Below, piece by piece: positions 1 through 7,244 of a stretch of DNA of 26,503 nt (position 1 is the stretch's first letter; every line of letters begins with the position of its first letter). Under the pieces are notes generated by a model. That model was given only the letters and a program-made list of their open reading frames with translations. It ran no database searches and was not told the origin of the DNA. The translations under genes were made by a program, and so were the position numbers. This DNA comes from an uncultured Oscillibacter sp. (GTDB taxonomy: Bacteria > Bacillota_A > Clostridia > Oscillospirales > Oscillospiraceae). The DNA lies in assembly GCA_951800675.1 (NCBI GenBank), contig CATOKC010000039.1:1-26503 (forward strand), in the 5' to 3' direction.

Positions 1-944
1 GCGTAGCGCACCGCCTTGCCCAGGCCCTTCTGCCGGGACTTGGCGTCGTCCCCAATCCGGATGCCCTCGGTGATGGGCACCTGGAAGCGGCCCTTTACGC
101 CGGTGACCGGACGGCACTGGAAAATATAATAGGGCATAACCCCCAGCCGGACCAATCCAGAGAGGAGGGCCCCCAGGGTCTCTCCGCTGTCGTTGATGCC
201 CCGCATCAGTACCGTCTGGTTTCGCACCGGCACGCCCCGCTCGATCATGGCCCGGAGGGCCCGGGCGGCCTGCTCCGTCAGCTCCCGGGGGTGGTTGAAG
301 TGGGTCACCAGGACCAGGGTTTTCTTCTTCCCATATTTCTCGAAGAGGTCCAGGAACTCCGGGTCCCCATAGATGCGCTCCGGCAGGGTTACCGGCATCC
401 GGGAGCCAAAGCGAATCAGGTCCAGGTGCTCGATGGCGGTGAGCTCCCGGAGATAGCGCTCCAAAATGTGGTTGGGATTCATGAAGGCGTCTCCGCCGGA
501 AACCAGGATGTTGTTGACCTCCTTGTGCTCTGAGACATAGGACACGGCCTCGTCCACCCGCTTGTTCAGCTCCGCGTCAGTGAGGCCCACCATCCGCTTG
601 CGGAAGCAGTGGCGGCAGTACATGGCGCACTGGTTGGTGGAGAGAAGCAGGGCCGTCTGGGTGTACTTGTGCTGGAGCCCCTCAATTTTGGTGTTGTCCG
701 CCTCGCCGCTGGTGTCCGTCTCTCCTCCGGCCTCTAGCTCTGACAGGGAGGGAACGCACATCCGGCCAATGGGGTCCTCCGGGTCCTCGGGGTCCACTAG
801 GGACAGGTAATAGGGTGGAATCAGCATGGGATACCGTTCGATTACCCCGGCATAGCGGGTGGTCTCCTCCGGCGTCCATCCCAGGATGGGCGCTAAATCC
901 TCCGCCGTCCGGTATCCGTTCCTCAATTCGTTCTGCCAGCTCAT
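1..944 (-). CDS. KamA-family radical SAM protein (partial, 3' end outside window)
   Basis: The first 314 residues of a KamA-family radical SAM enzyme are present; the gene runs off the left edge. The CxxxCxxC iron-sulfur motif is visible as CAMYCRHCFRKR (Cys106, Cys110, Cys113), followed by the SAM-contacting SGGDAFMN stretch, which replaces the SGGDPL typical of true lysine 2,3-aminomutases. Family members use SAM and often PLP to move amino groups; the PLP lysine region would lie beyond the edge, so lysine aminomutase activity cannot be confirmed. The start at 944 is chosen because AGAAAGGTGG lies just upstream and the N-terminus is family-like (MSWQNELRNGYRT). It has its own promoter (1168-1196) and a roughly 220-nt leader ending in a terminator-like hairpin. 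Family membership is sure; substrate is not. Confidence 0.9.
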   Translation of the reverse strand, partial: MSWQNELRNGYRTAEDLAPILGWTPEETTRYAGVIERYPMLIPPYYLSLVDPEDPEDPIGRMCVPSLSELEAGGETDTSGEADNTKIEGLQHKYTQTALLLSTNQCAMYCRHCFRKRMVGLTDAELNKRVDEAVSYVSEHKEVNNILVSGGDAFMNPNHILERYLRELTAIEHLDLIRFGSRMPVTLPERIYGDPEFLDLFEKYGKKKTLVLVTHFNHPRELTEQAARALRAMIERGVPVRNQTVLMRGINDSGETLGALLSGLVRLGVMPYYIFQCRPVTGVKGRFQVPITEGIRIGDDAKSRQKGLGKAVRY

Positions 945-1161
945 TCGCTGCCACCACCTTTCTAAAAAGATAAAAAAGCGCAGACCCGGCCCTGACCGTC
1001 CGGCTCCTGCGCTTTACATAAACGTTGTTTTGATCTTTTCAAATAAGATAAATCCAATCAGATAAGACGCTTAAACGGTGTTCATATAATGCCGAATGGT
1101 CCTCCCAAATTACGCGGCCCGGCGGCGGGGCACCGGAAAACAATGCGCCGCAAGTGTTGTT
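945..1161 (-). promoter_or_regulatory. Long 5' leader of the KamA-family gene
   Basis: This gene-free stretch is the expected 5' untranslated region of the KamA-family gene if transcription starts about 7 nt after the -10 box at 1168-1173. Read on the minus strand it opens with an AAAACAA/TTGTTTT pair enclosing a GC-rich segment, continues through an AT-rich stretch, and ends in a strong hairpin with a U-rich tract just before the ribosome binding site. I do not recognise a known riboswitch class: the lysine riboswitch core and the T-box AGGGTGGNACCGCG sequence are both absent. A four-codon ORF (Met-Asn-Thr-Val) occurs inside but has no well-placed ribosome binding site. Confidence 0.5.
972..1015 (-). 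terminator. Terminator-like hairpin (attenuator) in the KamA leader
   Basis: On the minus strand AAAGCGCAG (1015-1007) pairs with CTGCGCTTT (983-975), a perfect 9-bp stem. It is followed by a run of six T (977-972), then ATC and five more T. It lies only about 15 nt upstream of the KamA ribosome binding site and downstream of the promoter at 1168-1196. No other minus-strand gene ends here, so an attenuation role is more likely than termination of an upstream gene. Confidence 0.65.
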
Positions 1162-1167
1162 TTATAT

Positions 1168-1196
1168 ATTATAGCCGAAAATCCCAGAAATTGCAA
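1168..1196 (-). promoter_or_regulatory. Promoter for the KamA-family gene
   Basis: On the minus strand TTGCAA (1196-1191), a 17-bp spacer and TATAAT (1173-1168) form a near-consensus vegetative promoter. Its expected start is about 220 nt upstream of the KamA start codon. Confidence 0.7.
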
Positions 1197-1287
1197 GTCC
1201 AGTTTTGTACTGTGCACCGAGCGCTCCAAGGCGGCGGCCCCTCCTGACAGCGTACGCGGCAGGATACGCCCCTCTCCTTCCGCCGCC

Positions 1288-1317
1288 TTGACAAGGGCAT
1301 TGTCCCCTTGCTATACT
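1288..1317 (+). promoter_or_regulatory. Promoter for the phosphodiester glycosidase gene
   Basis: TTGACA (1288-1293), an 18-bp spacer and TATACT (1312-1317) point to a start near 1324, about 38 nt before the ATG at 1362. The spacer contains an AAGGG/CCCTT imperfect inverted repeat that could bind a regulator. Confidence 0.65.
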
Positions 1318-1361
1318 TACCAAAATGAAACCCATGGATTTCCCTGGCGGAGGCCCTGCTC

Positions 1362-2531
1362 ATGAACGAAGAACCCCGTTTCCCCTCCCGGCGCGGCTGG
1401 TGGATTGCCGCCGCTGCCGCCGCCCTGCTGGCGGCGGCGTACCTGCTGTTTGCCTTCTCCGGCATCCCCTTTATCGCCAAGTGGCGGACACTGTACATCG
1501 AAACCGCCATGGGCACCATGTCCCACCAGTGGCTGGCCACGGCCTTTCTGCCAAGCTCCGTGATCCAGGAGGCCATGAAGGATGTGGAGGCACGGTTTCA
1601 GGACAATCTCATTGACGCCAGCGACATTGCCCAGGCTGGGCCCTCCGCGTCTCCAGAGCTCGCCGGAACGCCGGAGAAGCGGGCCGTGGCCGAATTTTCC
1701 GCCCTCTTTCCGGAGGTGGACCTGGATACCCTGCCGGAATCCGTCACCTGGGCGGACCTGCCCACCCTGGAAATGGAGCGCCTGGAGGGGGTTTACACCA
1801 CCGCCGGAGACAAGGTATGGGCCATCGACGTGCTCAACAAAATTCTCATCTGCACCGTCTCCGGAGAGGGCTACCAGGGCAAGCTGGCCATCGTCAAGGA
1901 CAGCTCCCAGGTCATCCTGGCAAAAAACACCCTCTCCAGCCGGGGCCAGACGGTGACGGAGCTCTGCGAGACCTACGGCGGGGTGCTGGGCATCAACGCC
2001 AGCGGCTTTTACGACCCGGAGGGCAAGGGCCGGGGAAACGTGCCCATGGGCTTCGTCCTCTCCGGCGGGGAGTACTCCGGCCAGGCCCTCAAGGGCCGCT
2101 ATCAGACCGCCGGGTTTGACTATGAGGACAACTTCCGGGCGGGCCGGGGCCTGGACCTGGAGGAGATGCGGGACGCAGTGCAGTTTTACCCCATCCTCGT
2201 GCTGAACGGGGAGAAGAACATCGACGGCTCCTTCGGCATGGGCATCCAGCCCCGGACGGTCATCGGCCAGACGGCGGACAAGGCCACCCTCCTGCTGGTC
2301 ATCGATGGCCGACGAGTGGGGCACAGCCTGGGGACCACCGTGTCGGAGTGCGCGGACATCCTGCTGCGCTACGGCTGCTGGACCGCCATGAACATGGACG
2401 GCGGCTCCAGCTCCTCCATGACCTTCAACGGGCGCATCATCACCAAAACCAGCAGCTCCATGACCCAGGGCCGCTACCTGCCCGACGCCTGGGTGGTCAA
2501 GGGAATCCCCTTCATAAATGTTTTAAGCTGA
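1362..2531 (+). CDS. Membrane-anchored phosphodiester glycosidase (NAGPA-domain) family protein
   Basis: A 389-residue protein with one N-terminal membrane segment (about residues 13-34, alanine-rich) and a C-terminal NAGPA/DUF2233-type domain, so the enzyme part should face outside the cell. Family hallmarks are GINASGF (about residue 210), a VIDGRR stretch and the NMDGGSSSS motif (about residue 344), followed by PDAWVV near the end. Relatives hydrolyse sugar-phosphodiester bonds, for example exposing mannose 6-phosphate, or act on wall and exopolysaccharide phosphodiesters; the substrate here is unknown. Residues 50-150 are linker-like and unrecognised. The start follows GGCGGAGG by 8 nt and a promoter lies at 1288-1317. 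Its 3' end overlaps the convergent radical SAM gene by 20 bp with no terminator between them. Confidence 0.87.
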   Translation: MNEEPRFPSRRGWWIAAAAAALLAAAYLLFAFSGIPFIAKWRTLYIETAMGTMSHQWLATAFLPSSVIQEAMKDVEARFQDNLIDASDIAQAGPSASPELAGTPEKRAVAEFSALFPEVDLDTLPESVTWADLPTLEMERLEGVYTTAGDKVWAIDVLNKILICTVSGEGYQGKLAIVKDSSQVILAKNTLSSRGQTVTELCETYGGVLGINASGFYDPEGKGRGNVPMGFVLSGGEYSGQALKGRYQTAGFDYEDNFRAGRGLDLEEMRDAVQFYPILVLNGEKNIDGSFGMGIQPRTVIGQTADKATLLLVIDGRRVGHSLGTTVSECADILLRYGCWTAMNMDGGSSSSMTFNGRIITKTSSSMTQGRYLPDAWVVKGIPFINVLS

Positions 2532-3447
2532 CCCGGTAGGCCCGCAGGGCCTCCTCGTCGGCCCCGGCAATCAAGCGCTCCAGACCGCCTGCCAGCCGCT
2601 CCCTGTCCTGGGGCAGCTCCCCCTGGACCCGGACCAAATTGGAGGCCCCGTCCGTCTCAAAGCGGGTGGGAATCTCCAAATTCTCAATCAGAGTTTTCAG
2701 CTCCTCCAGCTTTTCCAGCTCGCTTTCCTCCCTCCAGCGGCCTGCCTGGATTTCCCGGTACAGCTCTGAATTTGGGAAGATGGTCAGCATGGAGGACCCC
2801 ACCCGCCTGGGGCGGGTCTGGTTGAAAACCTCCGCGCTTCGCAGGGCTCCCTCCACCCCTCGGCCCGCGCCGGAGATGCCCGCCAGATAGAAAAAGCTGT
2901 AGGACATCCCCGCCTCGTCCAGGCGGCCCGCCTGTTCCACCACGTCCCGGGCCCGATAACCCTTGTTCATAAAGGCCAGGGCCTCTTCATCCCCGGTCTC
3001 CACCCCCAGGGTAAGCCCGTCATAGCCCAATTCCCGGAGGCGGCGGAGCTCCCCGTCGCGTTTGAGTCTCACGTCCGTCACCCGCGCGAAGCAGCCAATG
3101 GTCTCCACCGTGGGAAGATATTGCCGGACGCGCTCCGCGATCTCCTCCAGCCGCCGGGGCAGCAGGACGAAGGGGTTGGCTCCCACCAGAAAGACCCGCC
3201 GGGGCCCCTGGGGCCTGGGGAGCCCCTGGAGCCGGGCGGAAAGCCGGGCCATGGGGTCCGTGCCCCAAAGCTGGGCCTCCTGGAGGTCCGCCTCCACCTC
3301 CTCCAGGGGGGACATGCGGAAACGAAAGGGCAGGTCCTCGTACAGGGCGCAGAATTTGCAGGCGTGGTGGGTACAGCCCGCCGTGGCCTGGAGCAGCAGG
3401 GATTCCGCCTCATAGGGCGGCCGCCAGATGGTTCCATGAAAGTGCAT
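2512..3447 (-). CDS. Radical SAM protein with CX4CX2C cluster motif
   Basis: A 311-residue protein starting MHFHGTIWRPPYEAES. The cluster motif is CTHHACKFC (Cys25, Cys30, Cys33), spaced CX4CX2C rather than the usual CX3CX2C, and is followed by a radical SAM barrel with a GVETGDEEALAFMNKG segment. Proteins of this type are common in Firmicutes but I know of no assigned reaction. The start at 3447 is chosen because AAAGGAG lies 8 nt upstream and the N-terminus matches my recollection of relatives; upstream in-frame codons cross the HxlR promoter region. It is divergent from the HxlR regulator with 115 bp between them, suggesting control by that protein. The 3' end overlaps the convergent glycosidase by 20 bp. 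Confidence 0.85.
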   Translation of the reverse strand: MHFHGTIWRPPYEAESLLLQATAGCTHHACKFCALYEDLPFRFRMSPLEEVEADLQEAQLWGTDPMARLSARLQGLPRPQGPRRVFLVGANPFVLLPRRLEEIAERVRQYLPTVETIGCFARVTDVRLKRDGELRRLRELGYDGLTLGVETGDEEALAFMNKGYRARDVVEQAGRLDEAGMSYSFFYLAGISGAGRGVEGALRSAEVFNQTRPRRVGSSMLTIFPNSELYREIQAGRWREESELEKLEELKTLIENLEIPTRFETDGASNLVRVQGELPQDRERLAGGLERLIAGADEEALRAYRVSLKHL

Positions 3448-3510
3448 AAACACGGCTCCTTTCCAATTGGATTCTGCCGCCATCCTACTCCTAACCGCGG
3501 CCTGTCGCAA

Positions 3511-3548
3511 GTACGCAATTTTTTTGGAATTAGTACCCTTTTTTGTAC
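3511..3548. promoter_or_regulatory. Triple GTAC boxes, candidate HxlR operator
   Basis: Three GTAC tetramers sit at 3511, 3533 and 3545 in the AT-rich part of the divergent intergenic region, the last immediately before the hxlR ribosome binding site (AAGGAGG). Two are extended to GTACC. HxlR-family regulators commonly bind short GTAC/TAC-type palindromes at their own promoters, so this is a candidate operator. I could not define a convincing -35/-10 pair on the plus strand. Confidence 0.4.
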
Positions 3549-3562
3549 CAAAGGAGGTTCCC

Positions 3563-3940
3563 ATGGACAAAAACAAATTCCAGACGCCGGATATGATGGC
3601 CCGCTGCGTCCCCATGGCCAGCCTCCAGGCGGTGCTGGGTGGCAAGTGGAAAATCCTCATCCTCTGGTATGTGTCCTTCTACAAGGTTCAGCGCTTCGGC
3701 CAGCTCCTGCGCCGCCTGGACGGCATCACCCAGTCCTCCCTGACCAAGCAGCTCCGGGAGCTGGAGCGGGACGGGTTTTTGCGCCGGGAGGTCTACGGGG
3801 AGGTGCCGCCCCGGGTGGAGTACTCCCTGACGGAGCTGGGAGAGAGCTTCCGGCCCATCCTGGAGCAGATGCTCCAATGGAGCGCGGAGCGGCTCTGCCC
3901 GCCGGGTTATGTTTCCCCTTACGAGGGTCCGGACCAGTGA
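3563..3940 (+). CDS. HxlR-family winged-helix transcriptional regulator
   Basis: A 125-residue single-domain DNA-binding protein. The HxlR signature is clear: CVPMASLQAVLGGKWKILIL at about residues 15-34, then FGQLLRRLDGITQSSLTKQL as the recognition region, and the wing ending VEYSLTELG. It would act as a dimer. Cys15 just before the first helix sits near the redox-sensing cysteine position of relatives such as YodB and HypR, and a second cysteine lies near the C-terminus (LCPPGY); redox or electrophile sensing is therefore possible but unproven. The start is set by AAGGAGG 5 nt upstream of ATG. The likely target is the divergent radical SAM gene and itself. A strong hairpin terminator follows at once. 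Confidence 0.92.
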   Translation: MDKNKFQTPDMMARCVPMASLQAVLGGKWKILILWYVSFYKVQRFGQLLRRLDGITQSSLTKQLRELERDGFLRREVYGEVPPRVEYSLTELGESFRPILEQMLQWSAERLCPPGYVSPYEGPDQ

Positions 3941-3943
3941 AAA

Positions 3944-3982
3944 AACGCCCGCTGTCGGAAGACAGCGGGCGTTCTTCTTTTC
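3944..3982. terminator. Bidirectional intrinsic terminator
   Basis: AACGCCCGCTGTC (3944-3956) and GACAGCGGGCGTT (3961-3973) form a perfect 13-bp stem with a GGAA loop. It is followed by CTTCTTTTC on the plus strand and by a T-rich run on the minus strand. It can end both hxlR and the convergent symporter gene. Confidence 0.9.
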
Positions 3983-4017
3983 AGAACACAGGGGTAACGG
4001 TTCGCGGTCAGCCAAGC

Positions 4018-5418
4018 TCAGCCGATGCCGCCCAGTATGGCGCCGGCCACCAGGGCGATGAAGCACATGACGATGAACAGGTAGCCCAGATACTCGAACC
4101 ATTTGCCGACAGGCTTCTTGGCGCCGTGGTTGACCTCTTCCAGGGCCTCCTTGCGGGGCAGGACGAAGAAGAACATAATGGCGGCGAGACCAGCTCCCAA
4201 GGGGCAGATGTAGATGGAAACCACGTCCATCCACTGGGAGGTCCAGGGCTGAATCAGCAGGGCCACAATCACGCCAACGATGCCGATGATCCCCACGGCG
4301 GGAAGCCGCTTCAGCTTGAACTGCTCCTGCATAGTGGCCACGGGGGCCTCGTACAGGTTGATGATGGAGCTGATGCCCGCGAAGAGGACGGCCACATAGA
4401 AGATGATGCCGATAATCCGTCCGCCGGGCATTCCGTTGAGGATGTTGACCAGATAGACGAACATCAGGCCGGGGCCGGGGGTCACGTCGCTCATGGCAAA
4501 GCCGGACGCGCCGATGGCGGGGATGATGACGAAGGCGGCCAGCAGGGCGGCCAGGGTATCAAACAAAGCCACACGCCGGGCGGAGGAGGGGATGTCCTCG
4601 TCCTTGGGCAGATAAGAACCATAGATAACGGAGCCGTTGCCCGCCACGGACAGGGAGAAGAACGCCTGCCCGAAAGCGTAAATCCACACCTGGGGGCTCA
4701 CCAGACCCGCGGGGTCCAGGGTGAACAGGAACTTATAGCCCTCGGAAGCGCCGGGCTGGAAGCCGATGTAGACGGCCAGGATGACAAACAGGCCGAACAG
4801 GACGGGCATCATGATCTTGTTGGCTTTTTCAATGCCGTTGGCCACGCCCAAGGCCATAATAATCATCGCTACCACCAGGCCGATGATCAGCCACATGCTG
4901 TTGCCCACACCGAAGATTCCCCCCTGGAGCATCATGCTGACGGCCTCGCCCAGAGTCGCGGCCTCGGGAGCCGCGCCACCGAAGGTGCCGCCGATGGCGC
5001 CCATATCCTGACCCAAGGCGTACAGGCTGCCGGAGAGGGACATGAAGGTGTACTTGAAGATCCAGCTCATGACCACGGTGTAGCCAATGGCCAGCATCAT
5101 GGAGCCGAGGATGGGAATCAGGCCGATGGCCTCGCCCAGCTTCCGGTTGCCGTTTCTCGCCTCGGTAGCATGACCGAATGCGCCGATGGGGCCCGCCTGG
5201 GCCCGGCGGCCCAGGGCGAACTCCTCCATGACGCCGGAGTTGCCCACCAGAAGAACGATGATGAAATAGGGAATCAGGAAGGTCAGGCCGCCCCACTTGG
5301 CAACCATGATGGGGAAGCGCCAGATGTTGCCCATGCCGACGGCGGAGCCGATGCAGGCCAGGATAAAGCCCCACTGGCTCTTAAACCCGTCGCGGGTTTG
5401 CAAGGTCTCGTTGCTCAT
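4018..5418 (-). CDS. Sodium-dependent (NSS/SNF family) transporter, probable tryptophan symporter
   Basis: A 466-residue polytopic membrane protein with about 11-12 hydrophobic segments. The NSS signature of TM1 is present as GSAVGMGNIWRFP (about residues 24-36), which forms the substrate and sodium sites in LeuT. Family members import amino acids with Na+. The gene lies directly downstream of a tryptophanase gene on the same strand; the NSS protein TnaT of Symbiobacterium thermophilum, also next to tryptophanase, is a tryptophan importer, so tryptophan is the inferred substrate. The start at 5418 is chosen because GAGGAGGAAA precedes it and the N-terminus MSNETLQTRDGFKSQWGF is family-typical; upstream codons run through the hairpin at 5464-5536. 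A terminator hairpin separates it from tnaA, so it may be expressed by read-through or a weak promoter I could not locate. Confidence 0.9.
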   Translation of the reverse strand: MSNETLQTRDGFKSQWGFILACIGSAVGMGNIWRFPIMVAKWGGLTFLIPYFIIVLLVGNSGVMEEFALGRRAQAGPIGAFGHATEARNGNRKLGEAIGLIPILGSMMLAIGYTVVMSWIFKYTFMSLSGSLYALGQDMGAIGGTFGGAAPEAATLGEAVSMMLQGGIFGVGNSMWLIIGLVVAMIIMALGVANGIEKANKIMMPVLFGLFVILAVYIGFQPGASEGYKFLFTLDPAGLVSPQVWIYAFGQAFFSLSVAGNGSVIYGSYLPKDEDIPSSARRVALFDTLAALLAAFVIIPAIGASGFAMSDVTPGPGLMFVYLVNILNGMPGGRIIGIIFYVAVLFAGISSIINLYEAPVATMQEQFKLKRLPAVGIIGIVGVIVALLIQPWTSQWMDVVSIYICPLGAGLAAIMFFFVLPRKEALEEVNHGAKKPVGKWFEYLGYLFIVMCFIALVAGAILGGIG

Positions 5419-5463
5419 GTAACAATTTCCTCCTCTTTCTCGATATACACACAACCGCCGGCC

Positions 5464-5536
5464 GAAAAACGAGAAAGAGAGGGCTGTCCGCCGGGTCCAC
5501 GTCATTTGACTTTGGAACAGGGCGGACGCCCTCTCT
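5464..5536 (-). terminator. Hairpin terminator between tryptophanase and symporter genes
   Basis: On the minus strand AGAGAGGGC plus GTCCGCC (5536-5521) pairs with GGCGGAC plus GCCCTCTCT (5492-5476), a 16-bp stem with a single bulge at 5485 and a 28-nt loop. TTCTCGTTTTT follows (to 5464). It looks like an intrinsic terminator or partial terminator inside the tnaA-symporter unit. Confidence 0.75.
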
Positions 5537-5588
5537 AAGCTGTACACTCAACCTGCGGTACAGCGGCACTTACTTTTCAGGGGGGGGC

Positions 5589-7244
5589 TTACTTCTCCTC
5601 GTTGGGATAGGGCTCGAGGAAGGCGTGGAAGTGGCGCATGGGCAGCTTGTGGCCCCAGACGATGCGCATGTTGGGGATGCTCTCCCGGTCCTCATAGAGG
5701 GCCTTGACAGCGGCGATGACGTAGTCCAGGTGCTCCTGGGTCAGGCGGTCGCGGTCAATGGCGAACCGGACCACGTTGGCAAGCTCCGCCTGCTGCTCGG
5801 GGGTCTTCAGGTCGTACTCCATGGAGTAGTCGCCAAGCTCCGAGACGCGGATGCCGTACCGGCGGATGAGCTCCAGGGAGAAGCCCTCTCCGGCGAAGGT
5901 GTCGTGGCCCCGCTTGCCGTCGAAGAACTCGTCCATGTTGATATACACCGCGTGGCCGCCGGCGGGCAGAACCACGCCCTTGACCCCGGCCTTGTAGAAG
6001 CCCTGGGCCAGATACTCGCACTGCTTCACGCGGCCGTCCATGTAGCGGAAGTCGCAGCTCTCATACAGGCCGCAGGCCAGGGCCATGATATCCCGGCCGC
6101 TCATGCCGCCGTAGGAGTCGTTGCCGTAGCAGGAGATCTGCTTGACCTTCAGCAGCACGCCCACGTCGGTCTTGACGCTTCCGTCCTCGTTGAAGTCGGA
6201 GAACTTCTGCCAGAACAGGCCCTTGTCCCGGAAGGCCAGCATACCGCCCATGTTGGAGTGGCCGTCCTTCTTGGCGGACATGGAGAAGCCGTCGCAGTAG
6301 GAGAACATTTCCGTGGCGATCTCGGCGATGGATTTGTCCTCATAGCCGGGCTCGTTCATCTTGATGAAGTAGCAGTTCTCCGCCCAGCGGGCCACGTCGA
6401 AGATCAGGGGGATGTCATACTTCCGGGATATCCGGTGAATCTCCTTGATGTTGCCCATGGAGACGGGATGGCCGCAGATGGGGTTATTGGTGATGCAGGT
6501 GAAAATCAGGGGCACATTCTCGGGGCCGACGCCCTGAATCAGCTGCTCCAGCTTGTCGATGTCCATGTTGCCCTTGAAGGGGTTTTTCTCATATTTGCCG
6601 CCCTCGGGAACTTGATACAGCAGCTCCTTGTGATAGAGGTTGCGGGGGATGGAGCCCATCTGCTTGATGTTGCCCTCGGTAGTGTCGAAGTGGCCGTTGG
6701 AGGGGATGGTAAAGACCTTGCCGGGATGGCGCTGGGCCAGAATCTTCTTCACAATCTCCATCAGCACGGACTCGGCGGCCCGGCCCTGCTGGATGATAAA
6801 GCTGTTGGGGCGCTCCATCTGCGCGGCGCCGCCGTTGAAGAGGCCGCCCTCATACTCGCACAGGTACAGCTCGTTCATCATCTTCTCCACGTCCCGGCAG
6901 TCGGTGCGCACCAGGTCGATGGACTTCTTCCAGTTCTTCTCCCCGCCCCGCTCAAAGATGTCGCGGAAGGTATCCAGCAGGACATAATAGCCGGTGTTCC
7001 GGCCATAGGCCTCGTCGCCCAGGAAGAGGGTGGCCCACTGCTGGTTGGTCATGGCGGTGGTGCCGGAGTCGGACAGCATATCCACGGTCAGCATTCCGGA
7101 GGGGAAGGCGAACTCGTTGTAATGCGTGGCCTTCAGGGCCCGCTCACGCTGCTCCACGGTGACGGTGGGCAGGTCGCGGACGGCGAAGGTGAAGTGATGG
7201 GGAGCGGGAACGTCCAGGGGATAGTGCGTCATGTTCTTGTCCAT
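5589..7244 (-). CDS. tnaA: Tryptophanase (beta-eliminating lyase), long variant
   Basis: A 551-residue PLP enzyme expected to split L-tryptophan into indole, pyruvate and ammonia. The PLP lysine is Lys326 in SMSAKKDGHSNMGG; FDVARWAEN (Asp283, Arg286) binds the cofactor ring and phosphate region; Tyr80 in GDEAYGRNTGYY matches the catalytic tyrosine. Two residues that separate tryptophanase from tyrosine phenol-lyase are tryptophanase-like: Asp187 in HFDTTEG (E. coli Asp137) and His538 in MRHFHAF (E. coli His463). It is about 80 residues longer than E. coli TnaA, with an insertion of roughly 48 residues at about 100-147 and a smaller one at about 351-370. The start follows GGAGGTAAATCAAA. Promoter at 7449-7477, structured leader, divergent YheO-type regulator upstream, symporter downstream. 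Confidence 0.88.
   Translation of the reverse strand: MDKNMTHYPLDVPAPHHFTFAVRDLPTVTVEQRERALKATHYNEFAFPSGMLTVDMLSDSGTTAMTNQQWATLFLGDEAYGRNTGYYVLLDTFRDIFERGGEKNWKKSIDLVRTDCRDVEKMMNELYLCEYEGGLFNGGAAQMERPNSFIIQQGRAAESVLMEIVKKILAQRHPGKVFTIPSNGHFDTTEGNIKQMGSIPRNLYHKELLYQVPEGGKYEKNPFKGNMDIDKLEQLIQGVGPENVPLIFTCITNNPICGHPVSMGNIKEIHRISRKYDIPLIFDVARWAENCYFIKMNEPGYEDKSIAEIATEMFSYCDGFSMSAKKDGHSNMGGMLAFRDKGLFWQKFSDFNEDGSVKTDVGVLLKVKQISCYGNDSYGGMSGRDIMALACGLYESCDFRYMDGRVKQCEYLAQGFYKAGVKGVVLPAGGHAVYINMDEFFDGKRGHDTFAGEGFSLELIRRYGIRVSELGDYSMEYDLKTPEQQAELANVVRFAIDRDRLTQEHLDYVIAAVKALYEDRESIPNMRIVWGHKLPMRHFHAFLEPYPNEEK

Noticed and set aside
1016..1161. Lysine riboswitch or T-box in the KamA leader
   Set aside because: Neither the lysine riboswitch core nor the T-box consensus can be found, so the leader is reported as unclassified.
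3121..5538. 805-codon plus-strand open frame across the symporter gene
   Set aside because: It is a GC-rich shadow of the minus-strand symporter and other genes; the composition (Gly, His, Gln, Asp rich) is that of an antisense frame, and the true genes have motifs and ribosome binding sites.
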